Notes: a model not told the origin generated them from the letters alone. Numbered from the stretch's first letter, positions 27,957-37,479 are shown. The stretch: DNA of 64,000 nucleotides from Methylobacterium terrae (GCF_003173755.1 NZ_CP029553.1:4612001-4676000), one strand, 5' to 3'. Numbers and translations are program-made.

Positions 27957-28557
27957 GCGAACGGCCCCCGGAGCGTGAGCCGGCCCGGATGCGGTGGATG
28001 CCGCGCCCGGGCTCGATGGGGACGGAACCCGGTGGGCCGGTCCTCCGCGGATGGGGGCGCACCCGCCCGGCGCGGGCCGGCCGATTCGGCGCCCTCCCTC
28101 GTCATCCCGGGCTCCGCTGCGCGGCCCGGGGATGACGAGGCAGGAATTCGCTACCCGTGCCGGGATCAGGCCCGATCGGCCTGCCGTCGCCGGGGGCGGC
28201 GAGCGGGGCCCTGCCTCTCTGCCCGAAAGCGGGTGTTTCCCACCCTCGCCTCATGCCGGGCGGCGGAGACGCACCGGGCCGCACCCGTATGCGAGCCCTG
28301 CCGGAATCCAGGCATGTCTCCACGGCGTGGCGTGGCCGTTGCAGCCCGGTCGCCGGTGCGCTAAGGTCGCGATGTCGGAAAAGGCAGACTTGGTTTGGTA
28401 AGCCCAAGTCCTTTCGGTAACGAAAGCTCTGGTCTTTGGCCTCGTGCCTTGGATCCCCACGGCGAACGAAGGACGCGCTCGCGCGCCCGACCGTTCGTCC
28501 GCGCGGGTTTCGGGTTCGGGAAACGCTCCGGTCGAACATCGACCCCGGAGTCCGACC
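27957..28557. other. Intergenic region after secA, with a REP-like dyad
   Basis: No gene is supported here. A long near-perfect dyad at about 28097-28140 (CTCGTCATCCCGGGC with GGCCCGGGGATGACGAG) resembles repetitive extragenic palindromes. The stretch 28378-28440 is less GC-rich and holds two further dyads listed separately; the promoter of the downstream hydroxylase gene probably lies there. Confidence 0.55.
28387..28426. promoter_or_regulatory. Two adjacent dyads, possible operator
   Basis: GACTTGG (28387-28393) mirrors CCAAGTC (28404-28410), immediately followed by CTTTCG-GTAA-CGAAAG (28411-28426). Both are perfect. They lie 130-170 bases before the hydroxylase ATG and could bind a regulator or form a leader hairpin. 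Confidence 0.4.
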
Positions 28558-30075
28558 ATGCCCGCATCGACGACCCTCTACGATACGATCATCGCCGGCG
28601 CAGGCCCCGTCGGCCTGTTCCTCGCCTGTGAGCTGTCGCTGGCCGGCTGCTCCGTGCTGGTCCTCGAACGGGCCCGCGATCCGTCCTCGCCGTTGAAGCG
28701 CGCCCCGTTCGGGATCCGCGGCCTGTCGGTCCCGACGATCGAGAGCCTGGATCGACGCGGCCTGCTGGACGGGATCGTGGCCGACATGGCCGTCCGCGCC
28801 CCGGCGGAGGCGGCGCATTGGATGACGCGGTCCCGCCGCCCGGCGGGCCACTTCGCCGGCATCCAGTTCTTCCACGATCAGGTCGACGCCGCGCGCTGGC
28901 CTCGTCGCCTTCCCGGCCCGGTCGGCACCCTCGCTGCGGAGATGGCGAGCATCGAAGCCGTCCTGACCGCGCGCGCAGAGGCATCGGGGGTCGAGATCCT
29001 GCGGGGCGGGGGAGTCCGGGGCTTCGTCCGGACGGGCGAGGCCGTCGTCGTCCAGGCGGGCGGCGGGGAATTCCGGGGACGTTGGCTCGTCGGTTGCGAC
29101 GGCGCCCGCAGCGTGGTGCGCAAGGCGGCGGGCATCGGCTTTGCGGGCACCGAGCCGGAATTCACGGGCTACTCGGCCCAGGCCGAGCTGGCCGACGCCG
29201 ACGCGCTCGAGCCCGGCCGCCACTACACCGCCGAGGGCATGTACACGTTCACGCCGCCCGGCACGATCGGCATGGCGGATTTCGACGGCGGCGCCTTCCA
29301 TCGCTCCGCGCCGATCACGCGCGGGCACGTCGAGGCGGTCCTGCGCCGGATCTCGGGCACCGATGTCGCGGTAACCAGGCTCGAACTGGCCGCGACCTGG
29401 ACCGACCGCGCCTGTCAGGCGAGCGCGTACCGCGACGGCCGCGTGCTGCTGGCCGGCGATGCGGCGCACATCCATTCGCCCCTCGGGGGCCAGGGCCTCA
29501 ATCTCGGTCTCGGCGATGCGATGAACCTGGGCTGGAAGCTGGCAGCCACGATCCGTGGTGACGCGCCGGCGGACCTCCTCGACAGCTACGAGCGCGAGCG
29601 TCACCCGGTCGGTGCGCGCGTGCTCGACTGGTCGCGGGCCCAGGTCGCACTGATGCGGCCGAGCCGGAGCTCGCGGGCCCTCGAAGCCATCATCCGCGAC
29701 CTCATCGAGACGCCGGACGGCGCAACCTACTTCGCCGAACGCTCGTGGGGCGTCACGCTCCGCTACGATCTCGGCAGCGATCATCCGCTGGTCGGGTGCG
29801 GCGTTCCCGATTTCGTGCTGAGCGACGGGCGACGGGTCGGCAGCCTCCTGCGCTCCGGCAAGGGCTTGCTCCTGGACTTCGACCGGAATGCGCCTCTCCA
29901 GGCCCTCGCGGACCGGCGCTCCGCACGGCTGAGCTATGTCGCGGCGGACGTGCGGGACCGGCTGGGCTTGTGCGCCCTGCTCGTGCGGCCCGACGGGATC
30001 GTCGCCTGGGCGAGCGAGGCCTCCCCCGACGAGGCGGTCGCCGAGCGGGTTGCAACGCAATGGTTCGGCAACTGA
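28558..30075 (+). CDS. FAD-dependent aromatic hydroxylase (PHBH-type monooxygenase)
   Basis: A 505-residue group A flavoprotein monooxygenase. FAD motifs: IIAGAGPVGLFLACEL, GCDGARSVVRKAAG, and GRVLLAGDAAHIHSPLGGQG with LNLGLGDAMNLGWKLA. A C-terminal thioredoxin-like domain (VGSLLRSGKGLLLDFD, DGIVAWASEA) is typical of the phenol, MhpA and polyketide hydroxylase group, which adds one oxygen to an aromatic ring using NAD(P)H. The substrate cannot be told; no ring-cleavage genes or dedicated regulator adjoin it. An in-frame upstream ATG (28444) would add a low-complexity tail, so MPASTTLYD is preferred. Confidence 0.88.
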   Translation: MPASTTLYDTIIAGAGPVGLFLACELSLAGCSVLVLERARDPSSPLKRAPFGIRGLSVPTIESLDRRGLLDGIVADMAVRAPAEAAHWMTRSRRPAGHFAGIQFFHDQVDAARWPRRLPGPVGTLAAEMASIEAVLTARAEASGVEILRGGGVRGFVRTGEAVVVQAGGGEFRGRWLVGCDGARSVVRKAAGIGFAGTEPEFTGYSAQAELADADALEPGRHYTAEGMYTFTPPGTIGMADFDGGAFHRSAPITRGHVEAVLRRISGTDVAVTRLELAATWTDRACQASAYRDGRVLLAGDAAHIHSPLGGQGLNLGLGDAMNLGWKLAATIRGDAPADLLDSYERERHPVGARVLDWSRAQVALMRPSRSSRALEAIIRDLIETPDGATYFAERSWGVTLRYDLGSDHPLVGCGVPDFVLSDGRRVGSLLRSGKGLLLDFDRNAPLQALADRRSARLSYVAADVRDRLGLCALLVRPDGIVAWASEASPDEAVAERVATQWFGN

Positions 30076-30198
30076 TCGGAGGCCGGTGACCCTGCCCCGG
30101 CCAGGTCGACCCCGAAGGCGTCGCGCCGTGATCCACCGGCGCCGGCCGTCACTCCCTGCCTCCACTGGCAGCTGAAGCGAGATCCGCCGCTTGGCGCC

Positions 30199-32553
30199 TC
30201 ACGCCGTCCGGCGCAGCGGGTAGGACGGCATCTCGACCTGGGCCGGCACCCGGTCCCGGGCGACGATCACCTCCGGCACCCCGGCGGCCTCGGCGGTGTC
30301 GAACAGGCCGACGAGGCGCGGGTCGTCGGCCTCGGCGTTCGAGGCGATCACCACCGCGTCCATCCACGCCGCGAGCGCGCTCACCAGGGGCCAGGTCTCG
30401 GCCTCGAAGCCGTCGCCGAGGCAGGCGATCACCCAGTCGTAGGCCTCGCCCAGCGCATCGAAGGTGAGCCCGAGCGCGTCGCGCCCGGCGATCAGGGCCT
30501 CGGGCCCGCCGCGGCCGCGGCCGATCAGGTTGAGGCGCGGTCCGGCATCGGCCTGGATCACCGTGGTGAAGTCGGCGCGCCCGGCGACGAGGTCGGTCAG
30601 GCCCGGTTGCGCGCCCCGCGGGCCATCGAGGCGCACCATCAGGGCGCGGCCGTGCAGCACGGCCGCGCGGCCGAGGCTGCGGGCGAGGCCGTCGAGATCC
30701 GCCTCGTCGCCGGTGCCGACGAGCAGCACCCGCCGTCCGCCGCTCGCGGTCTCGATCGCGTCGAGCCGGGCCACCAGCACGTCGAGGTCGTAGCGCGCCT
30801 CGAACGGCGCCCGGGCGGCCGGCGCCGGCGCGGGATTTTGCGCGACCGCGGGGACCGGCTCGGCGGGCGGCGCCGGCTCCGCTGCGGGATTGGGTGTGGG
30901 GCTCGCGATCACCTCCGGCTCGGGCGCGAGGGCGGCGGAGGCCGCCGCGGGCATCGCCGGCAAGGGGCGCGGGGCCGCGACGAAGGAGGCGTCCGGCTGC
31001 GGCTCGGCCTCGCGCCGGCGCACGGGCGGGCGGCCCCGGCCGCGGCCCGGGGGATCGCCGGCGAGTAGCGCCTTCGCCACCACGCCGCCGACGGCGAACA
31101 GGAAGGCGATGACGGTGGCAAAGACGATGATCGGCAGCTTCTTGGGGAAGGAGGGCAGGTCGGGCACCACCGCGCGGGAGACCACGCGGGCATCGGCGGG
31201 GGCTGCGCTCGCCGCGTCGCGGGCCGCGGCCTCGCGGAAGCGGCCGAGATAGGATTCGAGCTGCTCGCGCTGGGCCTTCGCCTCGCGCTCCAGCGCCCGC
31301 AGCGCGACCTCGTCGCCGTTCGCCTTGGCGACCACGGTGCGCTGGGCGTCCACCGCCGCCTGGAGGCTCTCGACCCGGCTGCCGGCGATGCGGGAATCGT
31401 TCTCGAGCGCCCGCACGGTGCGGTCGGCGGCGGCGCGGATCTGCGTCTCGAGGCCTTCGAGCTGGGCGCTCAGCTCCTTCATGCGCGGATGCTGCGGCAG
31501 CAGCGTGCGGGCCTCGAGGGCGAGCTGGGATTTCAGGCCGATGCGCTGCTCGACCAGGCGGCGGATCAGCTCGTTGTTGGCGACGTCCGGGATCTCGAAG
31601 CCGCGGCCGTCCTTCAGCATCTCGCGGATCAGCTTGGCCTTGGCGCCGGCATCGGCCTGGGCGGCGCGGGCCTGGGTCAGCTGGGTCGAGAGCTCGGCGA
31701 GCTGCTGGGCGGCGAGCGGCTGGTTGGCCGTGCCGCCGCTGCCGATCAGCCCGTTGCGGGCCCGGAACGTCTCGACCTTCGCCTCGGCCTCCGAGACGCG
31801 GCTGCGCAGGGCCTCGATGTTCGAGCCGAGCCAGGTCGAGGCGTAGCGGGCGGTGTCCACCTTCGCGGCGGCGAGCGAGGAGAGGTAGAGGTCCGAGATC
31901 AGGTTGGCGGCCCTCGCCGCCAGCTCGGGATCCTTCGAGCGGAACTCGACCGTCAGGATGCGCGACTTGCCGGCGGGATAGACCAGGAGCCGCTCGTAGT
32001 ACTTCTCGAGCACCCGGTCGAGCGGGTCGCGGTCGAGGGGGTTCTGGGCGAGGCCGAGCATCACCAGCACCTGCTGGAGCCCGCCGACGCCCTGGACCAG
32101 GGGATCGAATTCGGGGTTGCCGACGAGGCCGAGCTGCTTGATCGCCTCGCGGGCGAGGTCGCGCGACATCACCACCTGGACCTGGCTCGCCACGGCCTGC
32201 TCGTCGATCGGCTGGGGCAGCTCGCCGCGATCCTGCTGCAGCCGCGTGAGCGCGCTGTCGCGGCTCTCGAGCAGGATCTTGGATTCGGCGGTGTAGCGCG
32301 GCGTCACCACCTGCACGAAGGCGACGGAGAGCCCGAAGGCCGCGAGCGTCGGCAGCAGGATGACCAGCTTGCGCCGCCGCAGCAGGCGCCCGACATCGCC
32401 GAGGCTGAGGCCGTCCTCGGCTCCCCGCGCCGGCCCGGCCTCGGCGTCCGCCGCCGGGGGCTGCGGCGTGCGGGCGGCCTTCCGGCCCTTCCCGGCGAGG
32501 CGGTCGGGCAGGCGGGAATGCGACCGCTCGGCGAAGGAGAACACGCGGGGCAT
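30199..32553 (-). CDS. Polysaccharide chain-length determinant, Wzc/ExoP-like with degenerate kinase domain
   Basis: A 784-residue inner-membrane polysaccharide copolymerase. Wzz domain: TM1 near 62-83 (LVILLPTLAAFGLSVAFVQV), long periplasmic coiled coils, then TM2 near 471-497 (LPIIVFATVIAFLFAVGG). A proline/alanine-rich linker leads to a P-loop-like fold. The Walker A loop reads VLLVGTGDEADLDGLAR with no GKT/S, Walker A' reads ALMVRLDGPRG and the Walker B position VIACLGDG. No tyrosine cluster at the C-terminus. It therefore probably controls chain length and export without tyrosine kinase activity. Divergent from the wza-like gene. Confidence 0.87.
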   Translation of the reverse strand: MPRVFSFAERSHSRLPDRLAGKGRKAARTPQPPAADAEAGPARGAEDGLSLGDVGRLLRRRKLVILLPTLAAFGLSVAFVQVVTPRYTAESKILLESRDSALTRLQQDRGELPQPIDEQAVASQVQVVMSRDLAREAIKQLGLVGNPEFDPLVQGVGGLQQVLVMLGLAQNPLDRDPLDRVLEKYYERLLVYPAGKSRILTVEFRSKDPELAARAANLISDLYLSSLAAAKVDTARYASTWLGSNIEALRSRVSEAEAKVETFRARNGLIGSGGTANQPLAAQQLAELSTQLTQARAAQADAGAKAKLIREMLKDGRGFEIPDVANNELIRRLVEQRIGLKSQLALEARTLLPQHPRMKELSAQLEGLETQIRAAADRTVRALENDSRIAGSRVESLQAAVDAQRTVVAKANGDEVALRALEREAKAQREQLESYLGRFREAAARDAASAAPADARVVSRAVVPDLPSFPKKLPIIVFATVIAFLFAVGGVVAKALLAGDPPGRGRGRPPVRRREAEPQPDASFVAAPRPLPAMPAAASAALAPEPEVIASPTPNPAAEPAPPAEPVPAVAQNPAPAPAARAPFEARYDLDVLVARLDAIETASGGRRVLLVGTGDEADLDGLARSLGRAAVLHGRALMVRLDGPRGAQPGLTDLVAGRADFTTVIQADAGPRLNLIGRGRGGPEALIAGRDALGLTFDALGEAYDWVIACLGDGFEAETWPLVSALAAWMDAVVIASNAEADDPRLVGLFDTAEAAGVPEVIVARDRVPAQVEMPSYPLRRTA

Positions 32554-32762
32554 GGTGGACCGTCGGTCGGGGAGCGGGAAGACGACCCGGGGAGGGCCTT
32601 CGGCGCGAGAACACCCGATTAAGGTTGCGGGCGAGTTAAGGCCCTCCCGGCGGCGACGATCCGGTCCCGGACAGGCGGTCCCGTGCGTCAGACTTCATTA
32701 ACCACGGCGCCCTAGAGCTGGGGACAACACCCCGCCGACACGATTTGGACTGGCCGGAAGCG

Positions 32763-33335
32763 ATGAACCGACGCGCCCTCCTCGCAGGCATGGCGACCAC
32801 CCTCGCGCTCGGCGGCTGCCTGCGGCCGGAATACCGCACGGCGCTGCTCGACGAGACCGGCACGGGCTCGGTCGGCGCCGCCTACTCGCTCGCCGCGGGC
32901 GACAAGCTGCGGGTGATCGTGTTCGGGCAGGACAACCTCTCGAACATTTACGCGGTGGACGGCGCCGGGCGCATCGCCCTGCCGCTGATCGGCCCGATCA
33001 AGGTCGCCGGCGGCAGCACGGCCCAGGCCGCCCGCGCCATCGAGGCGCGCCTGCGCGAGGGGTTCGTGCGCGAGCCGCACGTCACCGTCGAGGTCGACAT
33101 CTACCGGCCGTTCTTCATCCTGGGCGAGGTCACGACCTCGGGCCAGTACCCCTATGTCAGCGGCATGACGGTCGAGACGGCGGTCGCGATCGCGGCGGGC
33201 TTCGGCCCGCGCGCCGCCCGCGACTACGCCGTGCTCACCCGCGAGGGGCCGACCGGCCTCGTCTCCGGCATCGTTCCGATGACCTACCCGGTCCGGCCCG
33301 GCGACACGATCGTCGTCAAGGAGCGCTGGTTCTGA
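32763..33335 (+). CDS. Polysaccharide export lipoprotein, Wza/ExoF-like
   Basis: A 190-residue Poly_export/SLBB protein. Signal with lipobox LALGGC, then AGDKLRVIVFGQDNLSNIYAVDGAGRIALPLIGPIKVAGGS, the polysaccharide export signature, and one SLBB-like segment (FFILGEVTTSGQYPYVSGMT). Much shorter than E. coli Wza (about 380), as in many alphaproteobacterial exporters, lacking the C-terminal membrane helix region. Probably pairs with the copolymerase encoded divergently. The ATG giving MNRRALLAG is preferred over an upstream TTG. Confidence 0.9.
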   Translation: MNRRALLAGMATTLALGGCLRPEYRTALLDETGTGSVGAAYSLAAGDKLRVIVFGQDNLSNIYAVDGAGRIALPLIGPIKVAGGSTAQAARAIEARLREGFVREPHVTVEVDIYRPFFILGEVTTSGQYPYVSGMTVETAVAIAAGFGPRAARDYAVLTREGPTGLVSGIVPMTYPVRPGDTIVVKERWF

Positions 33336-33462
33336 GGTCCGGCGGTCGAGCCGCACGGCTCGTCTTGCGCGTGACCGGTCGTTAACCACGCAGCCAGCGA
33401 TACCGGGCCGGGCTCGACTTGCGGGCGCGCCCTTAACCTCCCGGCCACGGGCTTCGGGCGAG

Positions 33463-34722
33463 ATGGAGGCTGCCGCGCGCCGCGGCGCCGTCATCCGTCT
33501 CGAGGACACGCCCGTGGCCGCCTCCCATCGTCGCCTCGCCGCAGACACCGCCCCGTCGGACGCCGCGCCGACGCCCCGGGCGGCGGATGCCCCGCGGGAG
33601 CGGATCCTGCACGTGTTCCGCGCCCCGGTCGGCGGCCTGTTCCGCCACGTGGTCGACGTCGCGCGGCTGCAGGCGCAGGCCGGCCACGCGGTCGGCCTGT
33701 TCTGCGACGCGAGCACCGGCGGCGCCCGGGCCGAGGCGGCCCTCGCCGAGCTGACGCCGCACCTCGCCCTCGGCGTCACCCGGGTGCCGATGCGCCGCAA
33801 CCCGCATCCGAGCGACCTCGCGGCGCTCGCCGCGCTCTCCCGCCTGGTGGGCCGCGCCGTGCCCACCGTGCTGCACGGGCACGGCTCCAAGGGCGGCCTG
33901 TTCGCCCGCCTGGCGCCGGTCGGGCCGCGGGCGCGCCCGGTCCGGGCCTACACGCCGCACGGCGGCAGCTTCAACTACCGCCCCGGGACGCCGCTGCACC
34001 GCCTCTACATGCGGGCGGAGGGCCTGCTCACCCGCCGCACCGACGTGTTCCTGTTCGAGAGCGACTACATCGCCGGGCGCTACCGGGCCTATGTCGGGCC
34101 GACCGACCGGCTGGTGCGGGTGGTGCACAACGGCATCGGCGCGGCGGAGTTCGCCCCGATCGTCGCGAGCTCCGACCCGTTCGACCTCGTCTATATCGGC
34201 GAGCTGCGCGAGGCGAAGGGCGTGCCGGTGCTGTTCGAGGCCCTGGCGCGCCTGCGCCGGGAGCAGGGGCGGCGCCTGACCCTCCTGGTCGTCGGCTCGG
34301 GGCCGGACGAGGCCGCCCTGCGCGCGCGCGTCGCCGCCCTCGGCCTCGCGCGGGACGTGCAGTTCGAGCCGCCCCAGCCGATCCGCGCCGCCCTGAGCCG
34401 CGCCACCGTGATGGTGGTGCCCTCGCTCGCCGAATCGCTGCCCTACGTGATCCTCGAGGCGGCCGCGGGGGCCCAGCCCCTGGTCTCGACCGACGTCGGC
34501 GGCATCCCGGAGATCTTCGGCCCCGCCGCCCCCGCGCTGGTGCCGCCGCGCGACGCCGCGGCGCTGGCCGGGGCGATCCTGCGCAAGATCGACCAGGATC
34601 CGGAGGAGCGCCGCGGCGAGGCGGCGGCGCTCAGCGCCTTCGTCCGCTGCCGCTTCTCGATGAACCGGATGGCCGAGGACGGGCTCGCCGGCTACGCCGC
34701 GGCGCGGGACCGGCGCGGCTGA
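33463..34722 (+). CDS. Glycosyltransferase family 4
   Basis: A 419-residue retaining GT-B enzyme. N-terminal acceptor domain: RILHVFRAPVGGLFRHVVDV, HGHGSKGG, TPHGGSFNYRPGT. Donor domain: FDLVYIGELREAKGVPVLFEAL, LLVVGSGPDEAAL, then VVPSLAESLPYVILEAAAG with the EX7E region, and STDVGGIPEIFG. It adds a sugar from a nucleotide donor to a polyprenyl-linked acceptor in exopolysaccharide synthesis. About 45 N-terminal residues before the first strand look disordered, so a later start is possible. Confidence 0.9.
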   Translation: MEAAARRGAVIRLEDTPVAASHRRLAADTAPSDAAPTPRAADAPRERILHVFRAPVGGLFRHVVDVARLQAQAGHAVGLFCDASTGGARAEAALAELTPHLALGVTRVPMRRNPHPSDLAALAALSRLVGRAVPTVLHGHGSKGGLFARLAPVGPRARPVRAYTPHGGSFNYRPGTPLHRLYMRAEGLLTRRTDVFLFESDYIAGRYRAYVGPTDRLVRVVHNGIGAAEFAPIVASSDPFDLVYIGELREAKGVPVLFEALARLRREQGRRLTLLVVGSGPDEAALRARVAALGLARDVQFEPPQPIRAALSRATVMVVPSLAESLPYVILEAAAGAQPLVSTDVGGIPEIFGPAAPALVPPRDAAALAGAILRKIDQDPEERRGEAAALSAFVRCRFSMNRMAEDGLAGYAAARDRRG

Positions 34723-34886
34723 GGCGGCCGGACATCGTCGATTTTCAACAATCTCTTCGCGGTCGCCTTAAGCCTTCCCTCAGTCCCGGCGGGCAGGCTC
34801 GCGACAGACCCCGTACGCGGCGGCCTCGCCCGCCGCGATCCGGGACCGGAACAGTGCCGTGAGAATCGTACCATGAGAACCGTACC

Positions 34887-36398
34887 ATGAGTGCGTTCGA
34901 CGTCCGCGACATCCTGAAGACCGTGGCGGCCGGGCAGTCCGGCCGCGAGGCGGTGCCGCCCGCCGAGACGGTGGCGCCGGTGCGGCCGGATCCGGTCGTC
35001 TCGCCGGTGGTGTTCACCGGCTGCGTCCGGGCGGTCGAGTTCGTCCTCGTCGCGCTCGCCGGCCTGTGCGCCCAGCGCTGGCTGCTCGCCGGGATCGTGC
35101 CGCTGCATCTCGGCTACGTCGCGGCGATCCTGGGTCTTGCCGCCCTCAACGTGCTGGTGCTCCAGGCGCTCGGCGCCTACGGCATCCGGGCGTTCCGGGC
35201 CTTCTTCAGCGTCGGCGCCCGGGTGGTGCTCGGCTGGTCGCTGGTGATGCTGGTCGCCGCCACCGTGCTGTTCTTCGCCAAGATCGGCGACCAGTACTCG
35301 CGGCTGTGGCTGTTCAGCGTCTACGGCGGCGGCCTGGCGCTCATGGTCACCGAGCGCCTCGTGCTGTCGATGGTGGTGAGCGCCCAGATGCGGCGCGGCC
35401 GCTTCGACCGGCGCGTCGCCGTGGTCGGCGGGGGCGAGCCGGCCGAGGCCCTGATCCGGGCGATCGAGGCGCAGGGCGATTCCGGCCTCAAGGTGGTCGG
35501 CCTGTTCGACGACCGCAACGACGGCCGCTCCGCCGACGTGGTCGCCGGCTACCCGAAGCTCGGCACCGTCAGCGACCTCGTCACCTATGCCAGGCGCACC
35601 AAGGTCGACCTGATCGTGTTCACGCTGCCGATCTCGGCCGAGGCGCGCATCCTGCAGATGCTGGCCAAGCTCTGGGTCCTGCCGGTCGACATCCGCCTCT
35701 CGGCCCACGCCTCGAAGCTCCGGCTTCGCCCGCGCAGCTACTCCTATCTCGGCTCGGTGCCGGTGCTCGACGTGTTCGACCGCCCGATCGCCGACTGGGA
35801 CGTGGTGGTCAAGGGCGTGTTCGACCGCGTGGTCGGCGCGATCCTGCTCGTCCTGCTCTCGCCGGTGATGCTGGCGGTGGGGCTCGCCGTGAAGCTCACC
35901 TCGCCGGGCCCGGTCTTCTTCCGCCAGAAGCGCCACGGCTTCAACAACGAGGTCATCGACGTCTACAAGTTCCGGTCGATGTACACCGACCAGTGCGACC
36001 ACGCCGCCGCCAAGGTCGTCACCAAGGGCGACCCGCGGGTGACCCGGGTCGGCCGCTTCATCCGAAAGAGCTCGCTCGACGAACTGCCCCAGCTCATCAA
36101 CGTGGTGAAGGGCGACCTGTCGCTCGTCGGGCCGCGCCCGCACGCCCTCCAGGCCAAGGCCGCCAACACCCTCTACGACCAGGTCGTCGACGGCTACTTC
36201 GCCCGCCACAAGGTGAAGCCCGGGATGACCGGCTGGGCCCAGATCAACGGCTGGCGCGGCGAGACCGACACCAACGAGAAGATCCAGCGCCGGGTCGAGC
36301 ACGACCTGTACTACATCGAGAACTGGTCGGTCTTCTTCGACCTCCAGATCCTGGCGATGACCCCGCTGGCGCTGTTCAAGACCGAGAACGCGTACTGA
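34887..36398 (+). CDS. Undecaprenyl-phosphate sugar-1-phosphate transferase (WcaJ/ExoY-type)
   Basis: A 503-residue initiating enzyme of exopolysaccharide synthesis. Four N-terminal helices, a Rossmann-like middle domain (RVAVVGGGEPAEALIRAIE), a further helix, then the bacterial sugar transferase domain: KFRSMYTD, GRFIRKSSLDELPQLINVV, GDLSLVGPRPHA and KPGMTGWAQINGWRG. The domain order matches WcaJ/PssY polyprenyl glycosylphosphotransferases, usually moving glucose-1-phosphate from UDP-glucose made by GalU. The start ATG lies in a small direct repeat (ATGAGAACCGTACCATGAG). Confidence 0.94.
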   Translation: MSAFDVRDILKTVAAGQSGREAVPPAETVAPVRPDPVVSPVVFTGCVRAVEFVLVALAGLCAQRWLLAGIVPLHLGYVAAILGLAALNVLVLQALGAYGIRAFRAFFSVGARVVLGWSLVMLVAATVLFFAKIGDQYSRLWLFSVYGGGLALMVTERLVLSMVVSAQMRRGRFDRRVAVVGGGEPAEALIRAIEAQGDSGLKVVGLFDDRNDGRSADVVAGYPKLGTVSDLVTYARRTKVDLIVFTLPISAEARILQMLAKLWVLPVDIRLSAHASKLRLRPRSYSYLGSVPVLDVFDRPIADWDVVVKGVFDRVVGAILLVLLSPVMLAVGLAVKLTSPGPVFFRQKRHGFNNEVIDVYKFRSMYTDQCDHAAAKVVTKGDPRVTRVGRFIRKSSLDELPQLINVVKGDLSLVGPRPHALQAKAANTLYDQVVDGYFARHKVKPGMTGWAQINGWRGETDTNEKIQRRVEHDLYYIENWSVFFDLQILAMTPLALFKTENAY

Positions 36399-37030
36399 CG
36401 AAGGCGCCGCGGCGCATCCGGCCTCCGGGCCGGGAGCCCCGCGAGCGGCAACCCCCCGGCGTCGCGCGCCGTCGCCCGGCCCTCGCCCGAGGCAGGGCAG
36501 CCTTGTCCGGGGAGAGCGTCGGGAGGCTGCGAGGGGCGCGACCCTTTCCCTGACGGTCCCGCGCGAGAAGGGAACGGTTCCCCCGGCCGTCGCGGGATGG
36601 CGAGACGATCAGGTGGAAAACTACGTACGGCGCGGATGCGCAGCCGCTTCAAGTGTTTCCTCCTTGTTCCGGTCGAATGTAGCCGAGTAGCCAGACAGCC
36701 ATGGCGGCGATTCTGCGGCAATTTCGTCGTCGTGTCGGCGACGTCGATAAATATAAATGTAGCATAAATAATAATTGATACGCATCAAGTATATTATAGT
36801 CGGGTAGCGTATTGTCAGCCTTGGTCGATTTCCGTGCCCGAGCGGGTGACTCGCTGCACTTGATTGCTCCAAGCCGGTCCGGTTGCCGGGCCCGAGAAAG
36901 ACTCCCTTGTGCCAGTTGTCAGGATTCCGACATTGCCTAACGGTTAAAAGATAGTTAACGAGGCGTATGTCGTTTCTTGAAACGACACAAGGCGCGCGTC
37001 TAAAGCGGCCGTCCTCGGAGGATCAACAAG
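36399..37030. other. Long intergenic region with AT-rich core
   Basis: No gene is supported. The first 220 bases are GC-rich with short dyads. From about 36728 to 36800 the sequence becomes strikingly AT-rich and contains TTGAT-ACGC-ATCAA (36775-36788) followed by TATATTATAG, suited to a promoter or nucleoid/regulator binding region for the curlin genes. Confidence 0.6.
36969..36986. promoter_or_regulatory. Perfect dyad upstream of the curlin gene
   Basis: GTCGTTTC-TT-GAAACGAC, 8-base arms with a 2-base spacer, 44 bases before the curlin ATG. Its size suits an operator for a dimeric regulator near the transcription start. Confidence 0.5.
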
Positions 37031-37315
37031 ATGTTTCTGCGCACTCTCGCTGTCGTCGGCATCGCGTCCCTGGTCACGGCGACCGCCGCTCTCGCCGGGA
37101 ACACCGCCATCATCAACCAGAACGGCGTGTATAACGGCGCCTATACCGCCCAGCGCGGCCTGAGCAACACGGCGATCACGTCACAGAACGGCACCTTCAA
37201 CGGTGCCGGGATCCGCCAGCGCGGCCCCGACAACGCCGCCGGCATCAGCCAGTACGGCTATTCCAACGGCGCCCGCGTGATCCAGACCGGCCCCCGCCCG
37301 AGCTACATGCCGTAA
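37031..37315 (+). CDS. Curlin-repeat protein 1 (CsgA-like)
   Basis: A 94-residue secreted protein. Signal peptide ending AALAG; then about six repeats of roughly 11 residues with the curlin pattern of Asn/Gln and Gly (NQNGVYNGAY, AQRGLSNTAI, SQNGTFNGAG, RQRGPDNAAG, SQYGYSNGAR, IQTGP). These strands stack into an amyloid beta-solenoid on the cell surface. It is short compared with E. coli CsgA (151) and has degenerate positions, so it could be major or minor subunit. Preceded by a GGAGGATCAACAAG ribosome site. Confidence 0.85.
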   Translation: MFLRTLAVVGIASLVTATAALAGNTAIINQNGVYNGAYTAQRGLSNTAITSQNGTFNGAGIRQRGPDNAAGISQYGYSNGARVIQTGPRPSYMP

Positions 37316-37479
37316 AGGCGCGGCGACGTCCGGAGCGGGCCGCTCCGAGCGACGATCGCGGCGCCCGCGATCCAGCCGACGCCGCCGCGTTCCCGCGGGG
37401 CGGCGTTCGCACCCCTCGACGGCGCGCCGCGGCGCTGCCGGGGCGATCGGGACGAGCACGGAGGCCGGGAGTGAGTGCC

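Noticed and set aside
36621..36872. 83-residue minus ORF across the AT-rich region before the curlin genes
   Set aside because: Biased composition with tyrosine/isoleucine runs from AT-rich DNA, no ribosome site and no domain pattern.
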